From Legionella qingyii (GTDB taxonomy: Bacteria > Pseudomonadota > Gammaproteobacteria > Legionellales > Legionellaceae): 64,000 nt of DNA. Shown piece after piece: positions 37,036-45,328 of this stretch. Position 1 is the stretch's first letter. Each line of letters opens with the position of its first letter. Position numbers and translations under genes: made by a program. The notes under the pieces were generated by a model that ran no database searches, was not told the DNA's origin, and worked only from the letters and a program-made list of their open reading frames with translations. Where the stretch lies: positions 3,708 through 67,707 of the forward strand of contig NZ_QHJG01000007.1 of assembly GCF_003184185.1 (NCBI RefSeq). Direction: 5' to 3'.

Positions 37036-37141
37036 CCCTCATCCTGCCCCTCTCCCATAGTGTGGCAAAGCGAAGGTTTTATCAGGATAATTTTCCCTTC
37101 TCCCAGGAAGGGAGAGGGTACCCGTAAGGGGCGGATGAGGG
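37036..37141. repeat. intergenic inverted repeat
   Basis: The left arm CCCTCATCCTGCCCC...TCTCCC (37036-37056) and the right arm GGGAGAGGG...GGGGCGGATGAGGG (37111-37141) are inverted copies with small gaps. The element sits between the convergent lipoprotein and hydrolase genes, resembles the interspersed 'CCCTCATCC' elements of many proteobacteria, and may also serve as a bidirectional terminator. Confidence 0.75.
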
Positions 37142-37165
37142 TAGCGATCAACGCTTAATTTTATT

Positions 37166-37999
37166 CTAACTCTCTCCCATCAACACAAGAGAGGATTTTT
37201 CATTCAGATTAGATGCGATACGTTGGTTAATACACTGAACAATCTGATCCAAATCATTATCTAATGGCAAAACATGGGCTGAGTTTGCTAGCCAGTGTAT
37301 GGTTGTATTCGGTAAATGAGCGAACATTTTTTCTACCTCCTTGGAGGCAACAACAATATCGTGAGCGCCAAAAAAGAGGTCAATTGGGCACTTTGGCGTA
37401 ATCCACTGATATTCGTAAATCATGGTAAACAGTTCAATAAGTGCTGGAATCGGAATCCTTCGATATGATATTTCAGCATGTTGGTTGGTTGCAAGATTAC
37501 CCGCTACGCCTCGCAGTTCGCAAAACCCTAGCTTTTTAAGTACATTTAGAAGTTGCAGATTACGATAAATATTCATCTGTAATTTTAAGGCAGGGGCTAA
37601 GAGAAACATATGATTGAATGCAAAAGTTGTACTCAACGTGCATGCCAATATGCCACCCAAGGAGAGTCCCAGTACATCTACTTTTTGGTATTCTTTAAAT
37701 AATTTCTCACATTCTTGTGTTGCACATTCAAGCCAATCTGTGACCTTTACTTGTGCAAAAGCCGCAATGCTATCTGCATGTCCTGGTAATGCAGGACAAA
37801 CTAAAGCATCATAATGATTTAATTTAGGAATTAAATAGCGATAAACCGCTGGCGAGGAAGTAAATCCATGTAAAAGGAGCAGGGCTCTATCTGTTTCTGC
37901 TCCCCGCCGTCTAATGGGTTCAAGGAGTGTATAATCTTTCTTGCTTAAATCAAACAGTTGTTTGCCACGGCGCATGTAGCGAAAATCGTTAAGATTCAT
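37166..37999 (-). CDS. alpha/beta hydrolase, carboxylesterase/lysophospholipase type
   Basis: The 277-residue protein shows LLLLHGFTSSPAVYRYL (oxyanion loop), the nucleophile elbow GLSLGG, a likely acid residue in FFGAHDIVV and the catalytic His in NSAHVLPLD. The arrangement matches monoacylglycerol or short-chain ester hydrolases such as the Est30 group. There is no signal peptide, so it is cytoplasmic. The substrate cannot be named. It converges on the DUF2807 lipoprotein gene and diverges from the acidic protein at 38203. Confidence 0.87.
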   Translation of the reverse strand: MNLNDFRYMRRGKQLFDLSKKDYTLLEPIRRRGAETDRALLLLHGFTSSPAVYRYLIPKLNHYDALVCPALPGHADSIAAFAQVKVTDWLECATQECEKLFKEYQKVDVLGLSLGGILACTLSTTFAFNHMFLLAPALKLQMNIYRNLQLLNVLKKLGFCELRGVAGNLATNQHAEISYRRIPIPALIELFTMIYEYQWITPKCPIDLFFGAHDIVVASKEVEKMFAHLPNTTIHWLANSAHVLPLDNDLDQIVQCINQRIASNLNEKSSLVLMGES

Positions 38000-38202
38000 A
38001 GTAACATATCATTCCATATAGGTTGCATTTGTTTTGCAAAATTATTGTAAATTATGGTTAAATACAATTCATCAAGGAACACATCTTGATAAGATTAGTG
38101 TATCTGAAAATATTCGATCTACGCCATCTATTTAAAGGCAATGTTTCTTACGATGTGCTATCTTTAACTTAATAGGGGTAGATACTACAGAGGTTAAGAT
38201 TT

Positions 38203-39018
38203 ATGAGTACAGGAAAAACTGAAAAAGACAAGCCGACTCCACAAGAGAACCAGGCAAGTCCTCCTCCTCCCCCGAAGCCAGATGTCATTACTCCAGATAT
38301 CAGTGAAGGGCCTACGCCAAAATCAGCAAAGGATGAGGACAAGAAACCACAGCAAGAGGAAGCTCAACCTAAAAAGCCTACTCAACAAAAGGGAGAGGGT
38401 AAGGAAAAGAATCCTTATCTTGAGTTGAATGAGCAGCTCAGTCAGATGGTTTCGGAGATTAATGGAGATATAAATAGTGCCTTGAAAGCAGCCGGGTCTA
38501 AGGCTTTAGATAAATTTTCACAGACCGAGTTGGGACAAGCTTTAGGTGGGTTGAAAGATGCACTAAATGATAAGGCCGGAGAAATTAAAGATCAATTATT
38601 AGATAAGGCTGATGAAAAGCTCGATGATCTCAAAAATACTAAAGCAGGACAAGCTGCGCTTCAGTTTAAAGAGATGGTGAGTTCTATCCAGGACGTAGTT
38701 AACTCCGGACTTGTTAATGCTATTAAAGGAGCTACAGCCAAGTTAAATTCCACTGATACTCAGGAATTAAATCCCAGTTCCCAGGAGCAAGTTTATGAAT
38801 CAGGAGAAAATGAAGATGAGGAATTGGCGGATGAGAACGAGGACGAAATGAGTCTAAGTGAACCAAATAATAGTACTTCTTCTAATTTAATGGCGGAATT
38901 TAATGAAGCATTTGAAGGAATGGACTTTGATGCGCTTATCGACAAATCACCTAATTCGAAATCTACTCCAGCACCAACCGAGAGCGAGGAATCAACATTT
39001 GATATGAAAGGGCCATAG
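38203..39018 (+). CDS. acidic, proline-rich 271-residue protein, effector candidate
   Basis: The first 70 residues are Pro/Lys/Gln/Glu-rich and probably disordered, and include a PPPPPKP tract. A helical, amphipathic centre follows (about 75-185, with repeats such as KDALNDKAGEIKDQLLDKAD), and then a Glu/Asp-rich tail (GENEDEELADENEDEM). The last residues, PTESEESTFDMKGP, look like the E-block type of Dot/Icm signal. There is no signal peptide or membrane helix. A GAGG sequence lies about nine bases before the ATG. No family is recognised. Confidence 0.8.
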   Translation: MSTGKTEKDKPTPQENQASPPPPPKPDVITPDISEGPTPKSAKDEDKKPQQEEAQPKKPTQQKGEGKEKNPYLELNEQLSQMVSEINGDINSALKAAGSKALDKFSQTELGQALGGLKDALNDKAGEIKDQLLDKADEKLDDLKNTKAGQAALQFKEMVSSIQDVVNSGLVNAIKGATAKLNSTDTQELNPSSQEQVYESGENEDEELADENEDEMSLSEPNNSTSSNLMAEFNEAFEGMDFDALIDKSPNSKSTPAPTESEESTFDMKGP

Positions 39019-39030
39019 TAATCGGTACAT

Positions 39031-39076
39031 GAAGCAAAACCCAGGTTTTGCTTATAAACTCCCTGGGTTTCGCTTC
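39031..39076. terminator. long hairpin between convergent genes
   Basis: GAAGCAAAACCCAGG and CCTGGGTTTCGCTTC form a 15-bp stem with one mismatch around a 16-base loop. It lies between the convergent stops at 39018 and 39108 and could stop transcription from both sides. It is the longest member of the CCTGGGTT hairpin family in the window. Confidence 0.65.
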
Positions 39077-39107
39077 ACCCACGCTTCAACTCATAATTGA
39101 TTGACTT

Positions 39108-40118
39108 TTAACCCATTAATTTATGCGGTAAACTTTCAATACGCCCTGCTTGGGTTACTACGACATAATTTAATTTACGTTGTAGTTCGCTAATTGTATC
39201 AGCACCAGCATAAGTCAGACCGGATCTTAATCCTCCCACTATATCAGCAATAATCGCATCAGGATTTTCTTTATACGCTACTTCAGTTGCAACGCCCTCA
39301 GCAGTTTTCCACTCATGCATTTGTCCTAAGAAGTTTTCTTGCGCTTCTTTAGATGCCATGCCTCGGTAACGTTTTACTTTGGTGCCATCTTGCTTTTCAA
39401 TTACCTCACCAGGGGTTGGCGCGGTACCTGCTAGCATGCCACCTATCATGACAAAATCAGCACCGAATGCTAACGCTTTGACTATGTCGCCTGATGTTCT
39501 GATTCCGCCGTCCGCTACAATAGAGCGATCAGAGCGTGAACAATCTTGAATACAGGTTAACATAGGGACACCAAAGCCCGTTTTAATGCGAGTACTGCAT
39601 ACTGAACCACCGCCAATACCGGCCTTAATGATGTCTGCGCCACATGAAGCAAGATAATCAGCTCCAGCATAGGTGGCGACATTTCCAGCCATAATACATC
39701 GATCCGCAAGCAAATGGCGTAAACTTTTTAGAGTTTTTCCCACATATTTGGCATGAGCATGGGCAACATCCACACAGAAATAATCAGCCCCTGCATCGCG
39801 TAATGCTTCTGCTCGCTCCAATTCAGCTGCAGTACAACCAATCGAGACAAACACCTTGCTTTGACATTTTTTAAATTCTGCGATGTTTTCTTCGATGGTC
39901 ATAAAACGGTGTAACGCACCCATAGCACCTTTAGAGCCCATGAAATTAGCCATAGAACTTTCAGTAATGGTGTCCATATTGGAGCTGATTACGGGAAGCT
40001 CCAATGTTAATTTGCCCAGTCTGTCAGTACTGGTTGTTTCCACGACTCTTCTGGATTCGTGGTGGTTGTATGAAGGAACAAGCAGAACGTCATCAAAAGT
40101 GATGGCATGGTCAGTCAT
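39108..40118 (-). CDS. guaC: GMP reductase (IMPDH/GMPR family)
   Basis: The 336-residue TIM barrel starts with [13 protein letters not shown] and has the active-site loop [17 protein letters not shown], with the catalytic Cys, and the phosphate site [11 protein letters not shown] / MIGGMLAGT. There are no CBS domains, and the length suits GMP reductase (E. coli GuaC 347) better than IMP dehydrogenase (about 490). The reaction is NADPH-dependent conversion of GMP to IMP and ammonia. The loop has GIGGGS where others have GIGPGS. It is followed in the same direction by the PhoH-like gene upstream. Confidence 0.88.
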   Translation of the reverse strand: MTDHAITFDDVLLVPSYNHHESRRVVETTSTDRLGKLTLELPVISSNMDTITESSMANFMGSKGAMGALHRFMTIEENIAEFKKCQSKVFVSIGCTAAELERAEALRDAGADYFCVDVAHAHAKYVGKTLKSLRHLLADRCIMAGNVATYAGADYLASCGADIIKAGIGGGSVCSTRIKTGFGVPMLTCIQDCSRSDRSIVADGGIRTSGDIVKALAFGADFVMIGGMLAGTAPTPGEVIEKQDGTKVKRYRGMASKEAQENFLGQMHEWKTAEGVATEVAYKENPDAIIADIVGGLRSGLTYAGADTISELQRKLNYVVVTQAGRIESLPHKLMG

Positions 40119-40139
40119 GGTAAATCCTTAAAGTGCATA

Positions 40140-41540
40140 CTATAAATGCTCCGCAGCATAAAATGCAAGTCTTGAGCGCTCCCCACGAGTTAAACTCATG
40201 TGTGCACTGTGTTCCCAGTGTTTAAATCGATCTACCGCAAAAGTTAGACCGGAAGTTGTTTCACTCAGATAGGGGGTATCTATTTGTTTAATATCCCCAA
40301 GACAAATAATTTTCGATCCTGGACCAGCACGTGTGACCAATGTTTTTATTTGCTTAGGAGTTAGGTTCTGTGCTTCATCAATGATAATGTAGCGATTTAA
40401 AAAAGTACGGCCTCGCATGAAGTTCAAGGAGCGAATTTTAATTTTGTTTTGTAATAAATCTTGAGTTGCGCCACGTCCAAAACTACCACCTACCTGTGAA
40501 CTGTGCAGAACTTCGAGGTTATCCATTAAAGCGCCCATCCACGGTGTCATTTTTTCTTCTTCGGTTCCAGGTAGGAAGCCTATATCCTCGCCTACAGGAA
40601 TGGTCACGCGCGTCATAAGAATTTCGGTGTAACGGTTTTGATCGAGTACCTGAGTTAGGCCTGCAGCAATGGTGAGTAAGGTTTTTCCGGTTCCGGCGGG
40701 GCCTTGTAAGCTTACAAAATCAATATCAGGATCCATGAGCAAGTTCAGGGTAAAGTTTTGCTCGCGATTTTTAGCATGAATTCCCCATACGGAATGTTTG
40801 GTGTAATCACGAATTAACTGAATCACCGCATGGTCACGTTCAAGCTTTTTCACGATAGCTTGAAATTGATCATCTTCTGTACTGATGCAATCATTAGGAT
40901 TCCATTGACTGATTAATGGCCCCGCTACTTTATAAAAAGTCTTGCCACTTTCTTGCCATGACCCCATATCTTTAGCATGCGTATCCCAGAAATTCTTATC
41001 AAGAATATGTAGTCCTCTGTGCAAGAGATTGACATCATCAAGTACCTGATCGCTGTAATAATCTTCAGCAAGAATGCCAAGTATTCCTGCTTTGATACGC
41101 AAGTTAATGTCCTTTGACACAATAATTACCTGCGTTTTTCCGGCATACTTTTTTTGTAGACCTAGGGCGGTTGCAAGAATTGTATTATCAACTTTATGCC
41201 CAGGAAGTGTAGATGGGACTACCTGGTCGAATTCATCTGTTTGGAAAAATAGCTTTCCGCTGCACTTTTTCTTATTTGAATTAAGATAATTGGGTATAGC
41301 CAATCCGGATACGATTTGTTCATGTGATGCATTACTCATGAGCTCTACCAACATACGGTTGGTTTGGCGGACGTTGCGTGCTACTTCCGATGTACCGGTT
41401 TTATGACTGTCTAATTCTTCCAGAACGACCATGGGCAAATAGATGTCATGCTCTTCAAAATGATAGATGGCTGTAGGATCATGCATTAAAATATTGGTAT
41501 CAAGTACAAACAGCTTCCGATGGGTATTGCTATTATCCAT
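40140..41540 (-). CDS. PhoH-family ATPase with N-terminal PIN domain
   Basis: The 466-residue protein joins a PIN nuclease domain (FVLDTNILMHDP with the first acidic residue; VVLEELD; VSKDINLRIKA) to a PhoH ATPase with Walker A LQGPAGTGKT and Walker B YIIIDEAQNLT, followed by SKIICLGDIKQID. PhoH2-type proteins of this plan have RNA helicase and RNase activity, sometimes as toxins. Here it stands next to guaC, 21 bases apart, with no small antitoxin gene visible upstream, so a housekeeping RNA role is more likely. Confidence 0.92.
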   Translation of the reverse strand: MDNSNTHRKLFVLDTNILMHDPTAIYHFEEHDIYLPMVVLEELDSHKTGTSEVARNVRQTNRMLVELMSNASHEQIVSGLAIPNYLNSNKKKCSGKLFFQTDEFDQVVPSTLPGHKVDNTILATALGLQKKYAGKTQVIIVSKDINLRIKAGILGILAEDYYSDQVLDDVNLLHRGLHILDKNFWDTHAKDMGSWQESGKTFYKVAGPLISQWNPNDCISTEDDQFQAIVKKLERDHAVIQLIRDYTKHSVWGIHAKNREQNFTLNLLMDPDIDFVSLQGPAGTGKTLLTIAAGLTQVLDQNRYTEILMTRVTIPVGEDIGFLPGTEEEKMTPWMGALMDNLEVLHSSQVGGSFGRGATQDLLQNKIKIRSLNFMRGRTFLNRYIIIDEAQNLTPKQIKTLVTRAGPGSKIICLGDIKQIDTPYLSETTSGLTFAVDRFKHWEHSAHMSLTRGERSRLAFYAAEHL

Positions 41541-41840
41541 AAATTCACCTTGTGATTAAAACGTGTAGCCTGGGTGAAGGCAGTTTCACTGTCATTAAGT
41601 TAATAACTTTGCCCTTATCCTACAAGATTCTTCGCTTCTTAACTTAATGGTAATGAGACAAGCCATAACCCTAAAATTATTTGATTGCATCCTTCATTCT
41701 GCTTAGGGGATGAGATTCAGTCAAGGATAAAATTGATGTAACTATTCATCATGTTCATCGGAAAGCCATTTTTGGTGCATCGTACACTCAAATCTGACTT
41801 TTCCTCTAAAGCATTCAAAATGTGGTGAATAGATACTAAA
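41541..41840. other. intergenic region with an inverted repeat
   Basis: No gene is visible in these 300 bases. CATTAAGTTAA (41593-41603) and TTAACTTAATG (41639-41649) are perfect 11-base inverted copies 35 bases apart. The same ATTAAGTTAA phrase borders the nested repeat at 49980, so this may be a remnant of that element. GTAGCCTGGGTGAAGG at 41567 is a half of the CCTGGGT hairpin family. Confidence 0.55.
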
Positions 41841-42293
41841 TTATTTTAGTGCGTTAAGTACTTCGGCTATATGTCCTTTAACGCTCACTTTGCGCCATTC
41901 TTTGATTAGTTTTCCCTGCGGATCAATGATAAATGTACTGCGTTCAATACCACGGACTTGTTTACCATACATGGATTTCATTTTTATCACATCAAACAAT
42001 TGGCATAATTGTTCATCATGATCGCTAATGAGTTCGAAAGGAAAATTTTGTTTTGCTTTAAAATTCTCATGCGATTTCAAGCTGTCCCGGGAAATTCCAA
42101 ATATTTGGGCGTTTAATGCCTGAAACTGAGGATATGCATCGCGGAAATCTTGTCCTTCTGTAGTACATCCTGGGGTTGCATCTTTAGGATAAAAATAAAG
42201 GATTACATATGTTCCTCGATAATCACTTAGATGAGCATTGAGCCCACTTGTTGCTGCGAATGCAAAATCGGGTACCAATTCATCTACATTCAT
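41841..42293 (-). CDS. bcp: thioredoxin-dependent peroxiredoxin (Bcp/PrxQ)
   Basis: The 150-residue protein begins at the ATG at 42293, with GGGAGAG as the ribosome site. It has the PrxQ active site YFYPKDATPGCTTEGQ, with peroxidatic Cys in PGC. The canonical PrxQ second Cys, five residues after the first in PGCTxEAC, is replaced here (TTEGQDF), so the resolving mechanism is probably 1-Cys or uses the Cys in DEQLCQLF. ERSTFIIDPQGKL is typical of the family. It removes hydroperoxides in the cytoplasm. The TAATG junction with smpB suggests coupled translation. Confidence 0.93.
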   Translation of the reverse strand: MNVDELVPDFAFAATSGLNAHLSDYRGTYVILYFYPKDATPGCTTEGQDFRDAYPQFQALNAQIFGISRDSLKSHENFKAKQNFPFELISDHDEQLCQLFDVIKMKSMYGKQVRGIERSTFIIDPQGKLIKEWRKVSVKGHIAEVLNALK

Positions 42294-42769
42294 TAATCTC
42301 TCCCTGCTTTTTTCATTATACGGGAACGGTCTCTTTCCCATTCACGATCCTTAATGGTGTCGCGCTTATCATGTTCCTTTTTACCTTTAGCTAAGGCTAT
42401 TTTTATCTTTATCTTATTTTTTTTCCAATATAAAGAAAGTGGCACTATGGTATAACCTTGCCGTTCAACACTCCCAATCAGTTGATTGAGTTCTTTTTTA
42501 TTTAATAATAACTTGCGTGTACGTATTGGGTCAGGAATAGAATGGGTCGAGGCGGTTATGAGTGGTTGAATCTGGGCTCCAAGCAAAAAGGCTTCGCTGT
42601 TTTTGATAATGATATGAGCATCCGACAAATTTATTTTCCCCGCACGCAAGCTTTTGACTTCCCAGCCTTCAAGCACCAGGCCGGCCTCATATTGATCCTC
42701 AATAAAATAATTAAAGCCGGCTTTTCGATTCAACACAATAGTTGAATCGGATTGTTTTTTATTTGTCAT
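42293..42769 (-). CDS. smpB: SsrA-binding protein SmpB
   Basis: The 158-residue protein has the SmpB core: [29 protein letters not shown], then [20 protein letters not shown] and a basic C-terminal tail [20 protein letters not shown], which enters the ribosome in trans-translation. It binds tmRNA and delivers it to stalled ribosomes. I saw no ssrA gene within the window. Its stop shares a base with the bcp start, and the trhO gene ends two bases upstream. Confidence 0.97.
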   Translation of the reverse strand: MTNKKQSDSTIVLNRKAGFNYFIEDQYEAGLVLEGWEVKSLRAGKINLSDAHIIIKNSEAFLLGAQIQPLITASTHSIPDPIRTRKLLLNKKELNQLIGSVERQGYTIVPLSLYWKKNKIKIKIALAKGKKEHDKRDTIKDREWERDRSRIMKKAGRD

Positions 42770-42771
42770 AT

Positions 42772-43536
42772 TTATTCTTTATTACGATCGTGTTTGTAAT
42801 CCAGTGGTAATTGAGGATAAACCCGATTTAATTGATCATCAACCGCGACGCGGTTATCAAAAACAAAGCATTGTCCTTCCCAGAGCGATTCTTCCTTAGG
42901 CATTTGTTCAATATAATTGAGAATGCCATCGTGCAAATGATAAACATTTTCAAAGCCTAAATCTTTTAAATAAGCGGTCGATTTTTCACAGCGTATTCCG
43001 CCTGTGCAAAACATTGCAATTTTTTTATCTTTTTTATCGAGAAGCTGCTCGTGCACGTATTGCGGAAAATCTCTAAAGTTTTCTGTAGTGGGATTAATCG
43101 CATTTTTGAATGTGCCCAGTTCAAATTCATAATCATTACGGGTATCGATTAACACGACGTCAGGATCTTTAATTAATTCATTCCATTCTTGAGGACTAAG
43201 ATAAGTTCCCACTATTTTCAATGGGTCAACGTTGTTTATACCCATAGTGACAATTTCTTTGCGAAGTTTGACCTTGGATTTTTCGAATGGGTTTTCATCA
43301 TCAAAAGTTTCTTTAAATTTTAAGTCAGCTAACCGCTCATCTTGGCGGATGAATTGATAAAATAGATCCATTTGCTCACGCGTACCAGCAAAACTTCCAT
43401 TAATTCCTTCAGCGGCTAATATAATAGTTCCTTTGATTTTGATTTCATGCATTTGCGTAAGCAAAGGCTGTCGCATCATTTCAAAATTATCCAAGGGAAC
43501 AAATTTATAAAATGAAGCAATCACGATTTTTTTCAT
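42772..43536 (-). CDS. trhO: tRNA uridine(34) hydroxylase TrhO (rhodanese-domain protein)
   Basis: The 254-residue product starts at the ATG at 43536; a longer frame upstream has no family similarity. The N-terminal UPF0176 domain contains [15 protein letters not shown] and [16 protein letters not shown]. The rhodanese domain follows, with [13 protein letters not shown] and the active-site loop [16 protein letters not shown]. TrhO makes 5-hydroxyuridine at tRNA wobble position 34. It is the first of three genes, trhO-smpB-bcp, that are packed without gaps. Confidence 0.93.
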   Translation of the reverse strand: MKKIVIASFYKFVPLDNFEMMRQPLLTQMHEIKIKGTIILAAEGINGSFAGTREQMDLFYQFIRQDERLADLKFKETFDDENPFEKSKVKLRKEIVTMGINNVDPLKIVGTYLSPQEWNELIKDPDVVLIDTRNDYEFELGTFKNAINPTTENFRDFPQYVHEQLLDKKDKKIAMFCTGGIRCEKSTAYLKDLGFENVYHLHDGILNYIEQMPKEESLWEGQCFVFDNRVAVDDQLNRVYPQLPLDYKHDRNKE

Positions 43537-43664
43537 TGTACTACCTAGAAATATAAACAAAAATATTTGGCAAAAATTAACATTTACACAGAATTTAATC
43601 AATAGGCTTGAATTCAATGCACCCCCGTCTACGTTTAAATATTAAGCAAAATTAACTAAATGCG

Positions 43665-43692
43665 TTGACAAAAACTAACCAGCGATCATACT
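43665..43692 (+). promoter_or_regulatory. probable sigma-70 promoter of the GDSL acyltransferase gene
   Basis: TTGACA (43665-43670) matches the -35 consensus fully, and CATACT (43687-43692) matches four of six -10 positions with a 16-base spacer. It lies about 58 bases before the plaC start. An alternative -10, TATACT, is too far from this -35. Confidence 0.45.
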
Positions 43693-43749
43693 GTTATATA
43701 CTAAAGCTATCTGTGCTTTGATTCCGCTGGCTTTTTATAAGGAGATAAT

Positions 43750-45048
43750 ATGGCCTATTACATTCGGAAGTTGCGGTGGTTCCTAATCGCTTGTTTATTT
43801 GTTCCATTTATGAGTTTCGCTGCTACTCCAGTAAAATCGATGGTTGTTTTTGGCGACAGTTTGTCTGATACAGGGAATACTACTCATTTACTTAAAAGTT
43901 TGCGTCAGGAAGAAGATCCTGCTTTTTTAGTAGCACCTTTTAAAACATTCGTGCTCAACAAGATGGTTGAGTTTGCTGAAGAATATTATGTGCCACAAAT
44001 GGTTTTGGATTCAGGGATCGCCATTGTTACTGATTTTTTTGATAATCAATTAGGACCTTATGTTGCTAATTTGGTAAGTAAAATCAAATTGGTACCTGTA
44101 TTACCCGGTAAACCTTATTGGAATGCACGCTTCTCCAATGGCCAAGTATGGAATGAATATTTAGCAAAAATGATATCCATTTCTCCAGATGATGAAGAAG
44201 TTTACTTAAATCGTGCATTTGGGGGGAGCTGGACTGCAACTTATGATTATCAGTTAACGGTATGGAATTTGATACGTCATCCATTAGGAACAATCAAAAA
44301 TCTGATTGTAGGCAAGTTGGTTCCACCCAGTCTTGGGTTAACTGTCCAAGCTTATTTGCTGGAGCATCCAGCCTTAAGCGATGAAACGGTATTTTTTATT
44401 TTCTCAGGCAGTAATGATTACATCAATGTCTTGTTCTTTGAAGACAATTACAACACCGAAGTAATGAGTACCTATGTTGATAACGTCTTATCTGGTGCGG
44501 GCTCTGCTGTTATGAAATTAATGCAAGCCGGTGCGCGTCGTTTTGTTATTATGGGACTGCCTCATATAGGCGATACCCCCCGCATGGTGCAAACCACCGA
44601 TAGAGAAGTTTTGAATAACGCCATTGATATGCACAATGAGCGACTTCGAAATCGCATGCAAGAATGGGCAAAAATTTATCCCGATTCAAATTTCCTCTAC
44701 ATCGACATGGGCGACTACCTGGGACGTGCTTTAAAAAATCCGGAAAATTATGGATTTACTAATACTACGGAAGCGTGTATTGATGTGAAGCTTCCTATGT
44801 ATGATGCATTCCGCAGCTCGCCATTTGCTAATAACTACGTATTACGCTATGCGCAAGTACTCCAATATAGGGACGCAAGCTTTGCTGCAGGAGACAAAAA
44901 CTATCAAGTATGTGATACTCCTGAAAGTTATTTATTCTGGGATGAAATTCATCCAAGTACTCGTGCTCATGGGTTGCTTGCTTTTGAAGTGTGCAAGGCC
45001 ATGAAGGACCACGGATATGATGTAGCGTGTAAAAATCCTATAGAGTAA
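43750..45048 (+). CDS. plaC: GDSL phospholipase/acyltransferase, PlaC type
   Basis: The 432-residue product has an AAGGAG ribosome site, a signal peptide (RWFLIACLFVPFMSFAA), the GDSL block VVFGDSLSDTGN with the nucleophile Ser, a GSND block III and the WDEIHPSTRAH catalytic Asp-His. Length and the cysteine pair around CIDVKLP...YQVC match the L. pneumophila glycerophospholipid:cholesterol acyltransferase PlaC (about 430 residues), whose disulfide loop is cleaved by ProA for activation. It is probably exported by type II secretion and modifies host or vacuolar lipids. PlaA is much shorter, so PlaC is preferred. Confidence 0.85.
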   Translation: MAYYIRKLRWFLIACLFVPFMSFAATPVKSMVVFGDSLSDTGNTTHLLKSLRQEEDPAFLVAPFKTFVLNKMVEFAEEYYVPQMVLDSGIAIVTDFFDNQLGPYVANLVSKIKLVPVLPGKPYWNARFSNGQVWNEYLAKMISISPDDEEVYLNRAFGGSWTATYDYQLTVWNLIRHPLGTIKNLIVGKLVPPSLGLTVQAYLLEHPALSDETVFFIFSGSNDYINVLFFEDNYNTEVMSTYVDNVLSGAGSAVMKLMQAGARRFVIMGLPHIGDTPRMVQTTDREVLNNAIDMHNERLRNRMQEWAKIYPDSNFLYIDMGDYLGRALKNPENYGFTNTTEACIDVKLPMYDAFRSSPFANNYVLRYAQVLQYRDASFAAGDKNYQVCDTPESYLFWDEIHPSTRAHGLLAFEVCKAMKDHGYDVACKNPIE

Positions 45049-45085
45049 AAAAGTTGTGAGTCGTTAAGCGTTTTTTCTAGCGTGG

Positions 45086-45125
45086 CCTGGGTGAAGGCGC
45101 AGCCATTAACCCGGGTTTTCTTTTT
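45086..45125 (+). terminator. terminator after the GDSL acyltransferase gene
   Basis: CCTGGGT (45086-45092) and ACCCGGG (45109-45115) form a 7-bp stem with a wobble, followed by TTTTCTTTTT. It lies about 40 bases after the stop codon of plaC. Confidence 0.7.
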
Positions 45126-45328
45126 GTAGAATTCCCGGATGCGACTGTGATTTCACTGAGCCTATAATTTTAATCTTTAAATCTTTAGAGGATTAACTAT
45201 GAAACATCGTCCTCTGGAGTGAGTTTTCTGTACGGAACATGTTAGTGATTTATAAATGTTTATGGCATAATTGCCCTTTTTTTATTGATAAGTCGTTCAT
45301 GTGCGGTTGTTGAAGCGAGGAGCAGGTT

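Noticed and set aside
40140..41540. PhoH/PIN protein as a toxin-antitoxin module
   Set aside because: No small antitoxin gene is found upstream; the neighbour is guaC.
45126..45328. glmS ribozyme or small ORF upstream of glmS
   Set aside because: No ribozyme core; the only frame is a seven-codon stub.
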